A stretch of 64,000 nt of DNA from Crenothrix polyspora. Its GTDB lineage: Bacteria > Pseudomonadota > Gammaproteobacteria > Methylococcales > Methylomonadaceae. Under the pieces are notes generated by a model. It was given only the letters and a program-made list of their open reading frames with translations, was not told where the DNA came from and ran no database searches. Made by a program: the position numbers and the translations under genes. Location of the stretch: positions 1-64,000 of the forward strand of contig CAMDWT010000002.1 of NCBI GenBank assembly GCA_945877505.1, written 5' to 3'. Position 1 is the stretch's first letter. Every line of letters begins with the position of its first letter. This document shows positions 1 to 9,442 of this stretch, in pieces.

Positions 1-251
1 GGGAGGCCACGCTTTACGTCAATAGCTTTAGTGTTGATGAGGCCAATAATGATAAAGGTTACCGCATTAGAGCTTTGCAACAGGGCGCCAGCCAGAGTGC
101 CGGTGGCCGCCGCTGCGAATGGGTTGCCGCCGGCTTTAGCCATTAAGCGACGAAAAGTGGAGCCTGTTAAGCTTTTGAGGCTACTGCTAACATTAGCAAT
201 GCCAATAAAAAAAAGCCCTAAACCACAAAGAATATTGAGCGTGATTTCCAT
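1..251 (-). CDS. Na/Pi-cotransporter family protein, N-terminal part (truncated by window edge)
   Basis: Minus-strand translation from ATG at 251: MEITLNILCGLGLFFIGIANVSSSLKSLTGSTFRRLMAKAGGNPFAAAATGTLAGALLQSSNAVTFIIIGLINTKAIDVKRGL, with the QSSNA-type motif of the PNaS/NptA family; not in the ORF track because it runs off the edge. Confidence 0.8.
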   Translation of the reverse strand, partial: MEITLNILCGLGLFFIGIANVSSSLKSLTGSTFRRLMAKAGGNPFAAAATGTLAGALLQSSNAVTFIIIGLINTKAIDVKRGL

Positions 252-256
252 TAATA

Positions 257-925
257 CTAGACTCTTGATTTGTCAGTGGTTGCTCTTATACCTATCCAGA
301 ATGAAAATATAATAAAAAACATACTACTGGCAACGCAGATGCTGATCCACCAAACATGTTTTTGATAAGATTTAGCATGGTCCTGATTGTTTGAGCGCAT
401 TTCATTTTGAACGGCTAAGGAAAGTTTAGTGGTTAGCTCAGGAAATATTTTATCTAATGGTCGATCTAAACCGCGGACGCTATTATCGATATCATTCACG
501 TGAGCCGGAGTATCAACTTTTATGCTGCTTAATGTATTTAAATAGGTTTCTACTAATTTTTTATGGCTGTCAGTTAGTGATTTAAGTTGATTAAGAGATT
601 CACCTTCAAAAGCAGAACTTACAGAGGTAAGGCGTTGTTGAACTTGATCAGTTTGAGCATTAAAGTTGGTAAAGTAGGTTTGATAATCTGAACTATTCTT
701 GCCGCGTAGTAGTAGGTTTTTCCATTCTTGAATTTGCATTTTAAAATGGGTGTGTGCTTCTTCAAGGGTGAGTGCCGCCACTAAGAGTTTTTGTTGTGTT
801 TGGCTGGCTTTATCTTCTTCACGTTGAACCGAATCCATAAGATACAATGAGCTTAAGCCGGTAAGAAGTACAAAAAAAATGGCGGTTGCCATGAGACGAA
901 TTTGCGTGTTTATTTGTGATTTCAT
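257..925 (-). CDS. Membrane protein with periplasmic four-helix-bundle (4HB_MCP-like) sensor domain, no signalling domain
   Basis: 222 aa; N-terminal TM, about 150 aa helical periplasmic region, C-terminal TM (WWISICVASSMFFIIFSFWIGI), then a short tail. Confidence 0.6.
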   Translation of the reverse strand: MKSQINTQIRLMATAIFFVLLTGLSSLYLMDSVQREEDKASQTQQKLLVAALTLEEAHTHFKMQIQEWKNLLLRGKNSSDYQTYFTNFNAQTDQVQQRLTSVSSAFEGESLNQLKSLTDSHKKLVETYLNTLSSIKVDTPAHVNDIDNSVRGLDRPLDKIFPELTTKLSLAVQNEMRSNNQDHAKSYQKHVWWISICVASSMFFIIFSFWIGIRATTDKSRV

Positions 926-1072
926 TGCGTAATCCTTAAAACTGTTAGTGTTGTTAGCTAGAGAAGCGCGTATTGACTGAGATATGTTTGGCTATTTAAT
1001 TAGAACCGTATATCTAAAATGATGCAATAAAAAAAGCGATTAAGGTTGTTTTATTTAAAATACGCTAAGGTA

Positions 1073-2350
1073 TTAATTACAAATACGTTTAACGGGGAAG
1101 TGGCAGCTAAAGCAACTACCTTTATGGAGCTCACTAGTGATAACTAGGTGAGCTTCATGCCGCATCAGTACATGTTTAACGATGGCTAAACCAAGCCCTG
1201 TTCCATTTACTTTTATAAGACGTTTGGTTTCAACACGGTAAAATCTTTCAGTAACTCTTGGAATGTCAGCTTTTGGAATGCCTTCGCCATTATCTTCGAT
1301 AGCTAATGTGATGAAACCTTGTTCTTGAAACCAACGCACTTTTACCAATGAGTCGGCTTTCGAATATTTAAGTGCATTGACCACTAAATTAGTGAAAGCG
1401 CTACGTAATTCTTGTTCTTCGCCCATAATATGCGCTGAACTTTCAAGGGTTAATTGGATTCGTTTTGGAGAGTTGCCCAAAACATCACTTTCTGCGCATA
1501 CTTGGCTTAATAAGGCAGGTACATCAACACAATGTGTTTTTTTCTGTTGGGTTTCTAGTTTAGTCAATAATAATAAGTCATCAACAAGATGTTGCATCCG
1601 TTCGGTTTGCCCTAGCATTTGCTTAAAGGAATTGGTTAATAGAGGCGATTGCTCATCATCTAGATCCTGTAAGGTTTCCAAATATCCTTTTAAAACGGTT
1701 AATGGCGTTCTCAGTTCGTGGGAGACATTGGCCACAAAATCTTTACGCATACGCTCCATCTTTTTAAGCTGAGTAATGTCTTGTGCAAGGAGGAGTCGAA
1801 GCCCTGCTCCATAAGGAATAACACGAACTTCGAGGATAATACGGTTATCGACAGGTGAAGGTAAAATGACGGAGTCTTTGTAATTTCTTAATTTGAGATA
1901 GCGAATAAAATCTGGAAAACGAATAAGGTTGGGGATTCGTTGGCCCTTGTCAGACTGATGCAAGCCAAAAACGTCTCTTGCTGCTTTGTTGGCCCAGTCA
2001 ATTTCATCATTTATGCCTAAAACGATAGCGGCATCAGGTAACGCTTCGGTCGATTGTCGAAATTGGTCAACCATTTTCCCGAGCTTTTTTTTGCGTTGCT
2101 TATCTTGTTTTTTTAAACGATAAACATGATAGTAAATTTCTTCCCAAATGCCGGTTGTTTTAGGATATTTACCTCGCCCACCGGTGCTTATCCATTTTTC
2201 AAATTGGTTGATCTGAAGAATCATGCGAATGATAATGCCTAGCATGATTAAAAACAGCAGCATGATTAAGTGCCCTGTTATTGTTCCTGCGATAATGGAA
2301 ACAAATAACAGCAGCAGGACTAAAGTGATTTCTTTTTGCCAAACGCCCAT
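1073..2350 (-). CDS. phoR: Phosphate regulon sensor histidine kinase PhoR
   Basis: PAS domain, HisKA (FVANVSHELRTPLTVLKGYLETL), HATPase (NLVVNALKYS...DNGEGIP...GTGLGLAIVKHVL); adjacent to phoB. Confidence 0.95.
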   Translation of the reverse strand: MGVWQKEITLVLLLLFVSIIAGTITGHLIMLLFLIMLGIIIRMILQINQFEKWISTGGRGKYPKTTGIWEEIYYHVYRLKKQDKQRKKKLGKMVDQFRQSTEALPDAAIVLGINDEIDWANKAARDVFGLHQSDKGQRIPNLIRFPDFIRYLKLRNYKDSVILPSPVDNRIILEVRVIPYGAGLRLLLAQDITQLKKMERMRKDFVANVSHELRTPLTVLKGYLETLQDLDDEQSPLLTNSFKQMLGQTERMQHLVDDLLLLTKLETQQKKTHCVDVPALLSQVCAESDVLGNSPKRIQLTLESSAHIMGEEQELRSAFTNLVVNALKYSKADSLVKVRWFQEQGFITLAIEDNGEGIPKADIPRVTERFYRVETKRLIKVNGTGLGLAIVKHVLMRHEAHLVITSELHKGSCFSCHFPVKRICN

Positions 2351-2354
2351 AATA

Positions 2355-3047
2355 TCAATCTGTTAAAGAAAATCGATAGCCAAAACCACGAACGGTTTTA
2401 ACTAAATCTTCACGACCATATTCCTCAAGGATTTTTCTAAGGCGGCGGATATGAACATCAATTGTACGCTCTTCAATATAGACGGTGCGTCCCCATACTT
2501 GGTCGAGTAGTTGGGTGCGCGTGTATACCTTGTCAGGATGCGTCATAAAAAAATGCATTAATCGAAATTCGGTAGGGCTGACCTCTAATTGACGGTCACC
2601 AATACTTAGTCGATGCTGTTCAGTATCGAGGGTCAAATCACCTATTATTATTTGTGCTTGACCTTGTATTTTTCCAGATCTGCGTAAAACAGTTCGAATA
2701 CGCGCGACTAATTCTTTGGGGGAAAAAGGTTTGGTGACATAGTCATCTGCGCCAATTTCAAGTCCTCTAACTTTGTCTTCTTCTTCGCCACGCGCGGTTA
2801 ATAAGATAATGGGTATCTCGCGATAAATAGGTTCTTTTTTTAAACGTCTAGCCCACTCAACACCACTGATGCCGGGCAACATCCAATCGAGAAGGATTAA
2901 GTCAGGAGAGCTCTCATCTAAGTGTTTTTGAGCATCTTCCGCGTCAGTTGCGGCAAGGGCCAAAAAACCGGCTTGTTCAAGAATCATTATTAACATGCCT
3001 CTTATAGCATCTTCATCTTCAACAACGAGAATAGTGAAATTAGACAT
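2355..3047 (-). CDS. phoB: Phosphate regulon response regulator PhoB (OmpR family)
   Basis: Receiver domain plus winged-helix domain (VWGRTVYIEERTIDVHIRRLRK); the ORF track starts at 3083 but MSNFTILVVEDE is the likelier start (3047). Confidence 0.95.
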   Translation of the reverse strand: MSNFTILVVEDEDAIRGMLIMILEQAGFLALAATDAEDAQKHLDESSPDLILLDWMLPGISGVEWARRLKKEPIYREIPIILLTARGEEEDKVRGLEIGADDYVTKPFSPKELVARIRTVLRRSGKIQGQAQIIIGDLTLDTEQHRLSIGDRQLEVSPTEFRLMHFFMTHPDKVYTRTQLLDQVWGRTVYIEERTIDVHIRRLRKILEEYGREDLVKTVRGFGYRFSLTD

Positions 3048-3263
3048 AAATAATTTATCAAATATAAAAAGATATTGTATCAAACTGTATGTTACTTTTT
3101 AATGACAAACAGCAGTGGGTTTTTATCAGTGACTTTCCTGTTTATTTTTTTCGTACCGCCTGATTGATGGTAAGTTCTTTTGTGCTATGTTTTTTAAATA
3201 AATTTCTGATCGCAATGAATTACAATGCCACAGATTTTTTAATTAAAGACGCAAAAAAGTAAA

Positions 3264-3572
3264 ATGACCAATTCAAAAATATATCTTAATGTCCCTTATG
3301 CTCAAAAAGATGCGGTTAAAGCGTTGGGTGCTAGATGGGATGCCGTTAATAAAAAATGGTATATTTCAAGCGATTTAGAAAGTAGCCTTTTTATAAAGTG
3401 GCAAGTAGCGTCGATGCCCCTTGATGTTTCCTTAGCATCAAAAGTTAAAAAAAATCAATCGACAGTAACGCTAAATACGACGATGAACGGTGATGATACG
3501 CCAGGCGTCTTCACTTATCCAGCGGATAAAGATTTTATTGCGTATGACGGTGATGTGCCGCCTTGGAGTTAG
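3264..3572 (+). CDS. DUF5710-domain protein
   Basis: KIYLNVPYAQKDAVKALGARWDAVNKKWYI matches the DUF5710 pattern. Confidence 0.75.
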   Translation: MTNSKIYLNVPYAQKDAVKALGARWDAVNKKWYISSDLESSLFIKWQVASMPLDVSLASKVKKNQSTVTLNTTMNGDDTPGVFTYPADKDFIAYDGDVPPWS

Positions 3573-3595
3573 TTACTGTTATGTGGTTATATTAA

Positions 3596-4099
3596 ATGAC
3601 GATCTTAAAATATCTCACGGGTTATTCGGTAACAGTAACGAATCAAGTACAGGCTTTAATTGATACCCATAAATTAGGTGATGTTTTATTAAAGAAGTAT
3701 CCGATTAGTCATGATATTAGGACTGATAAGGCTCTTTATAATTATGTCATCGATATGAAGAATCGTTTTCTTAAGCAATCTAATTCGCTCAGTAAAGTTA
3801 TTTACGACGATAAAATTGATGTGCTGCATCAGGCTTTAGGGTTACACACCTTTGTTTCTAGAGTGCAGGGGAATAATCTGAAATCAAAAAATGAAATTCG
3901 AATAGGATCTGTTTTTAAAAAATGCCCTCAAGAACTATTACAAATGATTGTTGTTCATGAGTTGGCTCATTTGAAAGAAAAGGATCATAACAAAGCTTTT
4001 TATAGGTTATGCGTGTATATGGAGCCTGATTATTTTCAGTTAGAGTTTGATATGAGGCTTTATTTGACGTATTTGGATATAGCGGGCAAGCTCTACTGA
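3596..4099 (+). CDS. YgjP-like zinc metallopeptidase (M48-type domain)
   Basis: VVHELAHLKEKDHNKAFYRLC zinc-binding motif; small protein. Confidence 0.8.
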   Translation: MTILKYLTGYSVTVTNQVQALIDTHKLGDVLLKKYPISHDIRTDKALYNYVIDMKNRFLKQSNSLSKVIYDDKIDVLHQALGLHTFVSRVQGNNLKSKNEIRIGSVFKKCPQELLQMIVVHELAHLKEKDHNKAFYRLCVYMEPDYFQLEFDMRLYLTYLDIAGKLY

Positions 4100-4223
4100 A
4101 GTTTGGCTTTAGTTATTTCGACACTAATAAACCTAATCAAAATAGAGCGTCACTTAGAAGGGTATTGAGTTTATTTACCCTTGATTCGTGCGCTCTTAGT
4201 AATAAAAAACAAGGGTCTAAGCC

Positions 4224-4898
4224 TTAGCTTTCAAATGAACGTTTATTACCAAAAGCCGTTTGCCAGTCAAGACTAAATTGATCAACAGCAGGCTGTACCG
4301 AGGGATGGGCGAATAATTGTACGGCAATATCATACGGTAGCGTGATGGCGGCCACGCCAAGTTTCAGCACATCCATGACTTGCTGTACGTTTTTGAAACT
4401 GGCCGGTAACAGTTTGCTGTTTAAGTGATGTTGGTTTAGAAGACATTGTAAATCAGCGACGACACCTACGCCATCAGCACCAATGGCATCAATTCTATTG
4501 ACATAGGGTGCAAGGTAGTCGGCACCACATAGGGCGGCAAGGAAGCCTTGTTGCGCACTGTAAATGGCTGTGGCTAATACGGTAATATTTTCGGTTTTTA
4601 TTTGTTTGATGGCGGCAAGGCCGATTTCAGTTGCCGGTATTTTTACGACCATATTATAAGGAAGTTCATCGATCTTTCTTGCTTCTGCTACCATTTCATC
4701 AACGGTTACGCTGGTCACTTGCACATGAAAACAGGCTTTTTTACCTAGGATACTGTCCAACTCTACCAGCAGTTGATTAAGGCCGATACCTGATTTCGCT
4801 ATAATTGAAGGATTTGTTGTTACTCCTTTGATTGGCAGGCAGGCGTTAAAACGTGCAACATGTTTAGCATCAGCGGTATCAAGATATAACTCAAACAT
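4224..4898 (-). CDS. fsa: Fructose-6-phosphate aldolase / transaldolase-like protein
   Basis: MFELYLDTADAKHVARF...GVTTNPSIIAKSG and the lysine-containing VVKIPAT motif. Confidence 0.85.
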   Translation of the reverse strand: MFELYLDTADAKHVARFNACLPIKGVTTNPSIIAKSGIGLNQLLVELDSILGKKACFHVQVTSVTVDEMVAEARKIDELPYNMVVKIPATEIGLAAIKQIKTENITVLATAIYSAQQGFLAALCGADYLAPYVNRIDAIGADGVGVVADLQCLLNQHHLNSKLLPASFKNVQQVMDVLKLGVAAITLPYDIAVQLFAHPSVQPAVDQFSLDWQTAFGNKRSFES

Positions 4899-5065
4899 TT
4901 TCTATGTCCTTAATAATTTTTTGGTTATTTTAACAGGCTGTTTCAACTTAAAGGTAAGTCACTTTAATTTTACTGCGATTATAGATGTTAGGTGATCAAT
5001 TAGTTTATGCCCTTATCCATGAATACGGGGCGATTTTTGTTAAAGTGGATGCAGAATAGATGACT

Positions 5066-5524
5066 TTAAATTAAAGTTCTTGTGGTGTGAGCCAGAAATT
5101 TATCTAATTGATTGGCAAAGGCTTGTACATCACGTGAACTCAAGGTGGAGGGTCCTCCTGTATTAATACCTGAGGAACGTAATGACTCCATAAAATCACG
5201 CATATTTAAACGTTCTTTAATAGTCTCTTTATTGTAGAGTTCGCCACGAGGATTAAGCGCATGAGCTTTTTTTTCAAGGACTTCATAAGCGAGAGGAATG
5301 TCACTGGTAATGACTAAATCACCGAGAGTTAATTTTTTGATAATTTCGTTATCAGCTACATCAAAGCCAGAGTTTACCAGCAAGAGTTTTATATAAGGTG
5401 AAGGAGGAATGGGTAGTGATTGATTGGCTACAAAGGTGGTCAGTATTTTAGTGCGATTAGCGACTCTAAATAAAATGTCTTTGATCACTTTAGGGCAAGC
5501 ATCCCCATCAACCCATATTTGCAT
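5066..5524 (-). CDS. YaiI/YqxD family protein (DUF188)
   Basis: [25 protein letters not shown]...[27 protein letters not shown]. Confidence 0.9.
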   Translation of the reverse strand: MQIWVDGDACPKVIKDILFRVANRTKILTTFVANQSLPIPPSPYIKLLLVNSGFDVADNEIIKKLTLGDLVITSDIPLAYEVLEKKAHALNPRGELYNKETIKERLNMRDFMESLRSSGINTGGPSTLSSRDVQAFANQLDKFLAHTTRTLI

Positions 5525-5764
5525 AGTCTTAATTTGTCGTTAAAGTGAAGGGTTGTTGGATAAAGGTAATTAATGAAGCACGGATTGATTATAGACGTTT
5601 ATTTTCTTAAAGAAAGGAAATAAAGCGGCTAAAAACAATGGAAATAGGGTCGCTAAATTTTTGTAGATCTGTCGTTAGGTAAGGGATTTTGTGTGTTGAG
5701 CGTAAAGTTCAATGAGTATTTTGTATTGATTGGAAAAGTGCCAGTAGATTCTAAAGGATAAGTC

Positions 5765-6790
5765 ATGATCTTAAAACATATTACATTAGATACACATATT
5801 AGTTTGGCTCACGGAAATGGAGGTCGATTAATGAGAGATTTAATTGATCAGATTTTTGCCCGCCATCTTAAAAATGATTTATTGAGTACGCAGACTGATG
5901 CCGCTCTTATTCCATTAAATGTTAAAGCGGGTGGGGTGGTTATCACTACCGATGGGTTTACTGTTGAACCACTGGAGTTCCCCGGTGGAGATATTGGCAG
6001 TTTAGCGGTACATGGCACCGTCAATGATTTGGCGGTTTCAGGTGCAACACCGCTTTATTTAACCTTGAATGCTTTTATCGAAGAAGGTTTGGAAATTGCT
6101 TTGTTAGATCGAATTGTACAAAGCATGGCAAAAGCTTGTCAGGAATGCGGTGTGAAGATTGTAGCAGGTGATACAAAAGTGGTGCGGCGAGGTCAGGGAG
6201 GTGGTATTTATTTTGCGACAACGGGTGTTGGACAGCGACCTTTACATTTAAAGTTGGGTTTTGAGCAGATAAAAGTCGGCGATTTTATTTTATTAAGCGG
6301 CACTGCCGGTGATCATGGTACGGCGGTGATGTTGGCGCGAGAACAGTTTGGCTTGAAGGGAGATTTAAAATCAGATGCTGCCAGTGTTATACCCATTACG
6401 CAGCTGTTACTTGAAACGCCAGGGTTAAGATTTATGCGTGATCCGACCCGAGGTGGGATTGCTACCATAGCGCATGAAATTGCACAGGCAACTTCTAACG
6501 CTGTCCGATTTTATGAGGCTAAAATCCCTATCAATGATCAAGTGAGAGCCGTTGCTGAAATGCTGGGCTATGATCCTTTATATATGGCCTGTGAAGGTCG
6601 AGTATTAGCCGTCATCGATCCAACTTATGCAGAAACAGCACTACATAATTTACATAAGGCAGGCTATTTAGAGGCTGCAATAATGGGTCGAATAGAGTCG
6701 GGCTATCCGCATGCCTTGATTGAAACGATAATAGGGGGTGAGCGTATTTTACAAGAGTTGGAAGACGATCCTTTGCCACGAATTTGTTAA
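5765..6790 (+). CDS. hypE: Hydrogenase expression/formation protein HypE
   Basis: HGNGGRLM, GGDTKVV-type AIRS motifs, and the characteristic C-terminal PRIC-COOH tail. Confidence 0.95.
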   Translation: MILKHITLDTHISLAHGNGGRLMRDLIDQIFARHLKNDLLSTQTDAALIPLNVKAGGVVITTDGFTVEPLEFPGGDIGSLAVHGTVNDLAVSGATPLYLTLNAFIEEGLEIALLDRIVQSMAKACQECGVKIVAGDTKVVRRGQGGGIYFATTGVGQRPLHLKLGFEQIKVGDFILLSGTAGDHGTAVMLAREQFGLKGDLKSDAASVIPITQLLLETPGLRFMRDPTRGGIATIAHEIAQATSNAVRFYEAKIPINDQVRAVAEMLGYDPLYMACEGRVLAVIDPTYAETALHNLHKAGYLEAAIMGRIESGYPHALIETIIGGERILQELEDDPLPRIC

Positions 6791-6858
6791 ATAAATTTGT
6801 TTAATTTGATGTTTTTTATCCACAAAGAGAAATACAGGATCATAAGAAGTAGATAAAG

Positions 6859-6894
6859 ACTCTCGTTATATCAAGCTATAGCGAGAGTTTTTTT
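6859..6894 (+). terminator. Rho-independent terminator after hypE
   Basis: 12-bp stem actctcgttata / tatagcgagagt followed by a T run. Confidence 0.85.
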
Positions 6895-6924
6895 GGGTAA
6901 AAATTTGACGAATGATGCTTTAAG

Positions 6925-8325
6925 TTAAAAAGTAATTTTATCACCTACTTTGGGAATGGTTGCGCTCCAACCTGTCCGATTAAAGGATGCTTGTAAAGAT
7001 AAAGCGGCTGATTTTTCTCCGTGAACGAGATAAAGTCTAGGCTTAGGTGTATTAAAATGACTAGCCCATGCTAATAATTGACTTTGGTCAGCATGGGCGC
7101 TTAATGCACCTAGGGTGTGTATTTTAGCGGCAACATTGATTTCTGAACCAAGGATTTTTATATGTTTCTGGTGGCCATCAACAAGTATCCTTCCTAGCGT
7201 ACCCTCGGCTTGAAAACCGGCAATAATGATATGAGCATTATGCCGCCATAAATTATATTTAAGATGATGACGTATGCGCCCTCCGTTGCACATTCCACTG
7301 CCGGCTATAATTATTGCTCCCCCCGCAATCCGATTAACAGCCATTGATTCTTCTGTTGATTCTGAATAAATCAAACCTTTAAGCCAAGCATGCCATCCTT
7401 GGGGCGCTATTTTTGTGAACTCGGGATCGTCAATATTAAAAAGATGGCTATGGTTCGCATAGATTTCACTAGCGCTAATAGCCATTGGGCTATCTAAGTA
7501 AATTTGTTGTTGAGGTAATCCACCTTGGCGTTGTATTTTACCTAGCCAATAAATTAAGTCTTGAGTACGCCCCACCGCAAAAGCTGGAATAATAACATTG
7601 CCGCCATTTTTTGCGGCCTCTGCTAATGTTTCACGTAATTCAGTCAGGGTGTTGTCTAAGGGTTTATGATCACGATCACCGTAGGTTGATTCCAGTAATA
7701 ATATATCGGCATCACTTAAAATGCACGGGTCACGTAATAACGGTGAGTTTGGATTACCTAAGTCACCTGAAAAAACCAGTGTTTTAACTCTATTTTGGTC
7801 GTTAATGCGCAGGCGCACAATTGATGAGCCGAGAATATGTCCTGCTTCATGAAAAGAAACGGATACACCTTCGAGTATTTCTTTTTCTTCATAGTAGCTG
7901 ATCCGTTGTCTAAGTTTTAATAAGGCTTCAACATCTTCCAGATCATAAAGTGGTTCAAGTAATTTTTTTCCGGCACGTTCGCGTCGCTTATTTTCCCACT
8001 CGGTATCTCTTAATTGGATGTGAACAGCATCTCTAAGCATTAATTCAAGAAGGGAAAAGCTGGCGTCGGTAAGAAATACGGGCCCCTTAAAGCCTTCTTT
8101 AACTAATTTTGGTAGTCGTCCACAATGGTCAAGATGAGCATGAGAGAGTACCACTGCATCGAGACTAGCAGGATTAAATGGAAAATCTGCTTCATTTTGT
8201 TGTTCTGTTTCTTTTGAGCCCTGAAACAATCCGCAATCTAATAATAGGCGATGGGCGTTGGTTTCAAGTAAATAACAGGAACCGGTTACTTGGCCTGTAG
8301 CACCGAAAAAAGTAAGATTTGTCAT
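6925..8325 (-). CDS. MBL-fold beta-CASP hydrolase (CPSF73/YSH1-like)
   Basis: SHAHLDHCGRLPKL, GHILGSS, ESTYGDR, GMCNGGRIRHHL, HGEKSA motifs. Confidence 0.9.
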   Translation of the reverse strand: MTNLTFFGATGQVTGSCYLLETNAHRLLLDCGLFQGSKETEQQNEADFPFNPASLDAVVLSHAHLDHCGRLPKLVKEGFKGPVFLTDASFSLLELMLRDAVHIQLRDTEWENKRRERAGKKLLEPLYDLEDVEALLKLRQRISYYEEKEILEGVSVSFHEAGHILGSSIVRLRINDQNRVKTLVFSGDLGNPNSPLLRDPCILSDADILLLESTYGDRDHKPLDNTLTELRETLAEAAKNGGNVIIPAFAVGRTQDLIYWLGKIQRQGGLPQQQIYLDSPMAISASEIYANHSHLFNIDDPEFTKIAPQGWHAWLKGLIYSESTEESMAVNRIAGGAIIIAGSGMCNGGRIRHHLKYNLWRHNAHIIIAGFQAEGTLGRILVDGHQKHIKILGSEINVAAKIHTLGALSAHADQSQLLAWASHFNTPKPRLYLVHGEKSAALSLQASFNRTGWSATIPKVGDKITF

Positions 8326-8336
8326 AGTGGGACCTT

Positions 8337-9248
8337 TTAATCAGGTTGATGAGCGTCATTAACGGTGTAGTTTTTCAGAATTAAATGCCATGCTTGTTCG
8401 GCAGTTTCTGCATATTGAATAAGGTTGCGATCGCAAGGGGTGATGACACCTTCTTCGACCAGCATATCGAAATTAATTAAAGTATTCCAGTATGTTTCCC
8501 CGAATAAGATGACGGGGATAGGTTTAACTTTTTTGGTTTGTATAAGGGTAAGTGCTTCAAACAGTTCATCTAGAGTGCCAAATCCACCAGGAAAGGCAAT
8601 TAACGCAACCGCCCTCATTAAAAAGTGCATTTTTCGAATAGCGAAGTAATGAAACTGGAAGCATAATTCAGGAGTAATATAAGGATTAGGTTTTTGTTCG
8701 CCGGGTAGCACAATATTTAGGCCTATACTTTTTCCTCCGATATCTGCGGCGCCTCGGTTAGCCGCTTCCATAATTCCAGGTCCTCCACCCGTGACGACAG
8801 TTAATGCTTGTTTAATGTTTTTGTCACTTAAGGTGATAAGGGTGCCCAGTTTTCGAGCTTCTTCGTAATAATGGCTTTTTTTTAAGAGACGGCATGCTAT
8901 TGCCAGCTTATTTTCAAGATCAGGATTGCTTGGGTTTAAGGCCAAGAGTTGTTCGGCGTGCTGTACATTTTTTAGCGCCGATTCATGGTCAGAAATACGG
9001 GCACTACCGAAAACAACCACTGTTGATTTTATATTTTCTTCTAATTGCGCTAGCTCAGGTTTAAGTAGTTCAAGTTGTAAGCGCACAGGTCTTAGTTCAT
9101 CACGCATGATGAAGTCAAAGTCATCGTAAGCTAAGCGATAAGACGGAGAATGGCTTTGCGGGGTGCCGTAATCATAAGATACATTGGCTACATCTTCTTT
9201 TGCAGAAGGGAAAAGACTTTCACAAGGGATTACGGTTTTATTTGCCAT
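8337..9248 (-). CDS. LOG family / TIGR00730 Rossmann-fold protein
   Basis: VTGGGPGIMEAANRGA and PGGFGTLDELFEALTLIQ motifs. Confidence 0.9.
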   Translation of the reverse strand: MANKTVIPCESLFPSAKEDVANVSYDYGTPQSHSPSYRLAYDDFDFIMRDELRPVRLQLELLKPELAQLEENIKSTVVVFGSARISDHESALKNVQHAEQLLALNPSNPDLENKLAIACRLLKKSHYYEEARKLGTLITLSDKNIKQALTVVTGGGPGIMEAANRGAADIGGKSIGLNIVLPGEQKPNPYITPELCFQFHYFAIRKMHFLMRAVALIAFPGGFGTLDELFEALTLIQTKKVKPIPVILFGETYWNTLINFDMLVEEGVITPCDRNLIQYAETAEQAWHLILKNYTVNDAHQPD

Positions 9249-9442
9249 CAGCTTTCCTTGATAGGGTAGCGTAAGATAAATGTTATATTACCCATAAAAT
9301 TCAGTAAACTTTTATGGCTTGGACTAAATCATGTGCTTAGTTATAGTAACGCAAGTTGTGTGACGTAAGATAGCATGAAGGCAAAAAAGGATTTTTTTGT
9401 AGTGAGTTTATTGTCTGCAGATTAGTATATTAAGTAAATGGG

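Noticed and set aside
31-312. 93-aa plus-strand ORF at the left edge
   Set aside because: The minus strand encodes a clear Na/Pi transporter N-terminus there; the plus ORF has no family resemblance.
1377-1772. 131-aa plus-strand ORF opposite phoR
   Set aside because: Antisense shadow ORF within a well-supported kinase gene.
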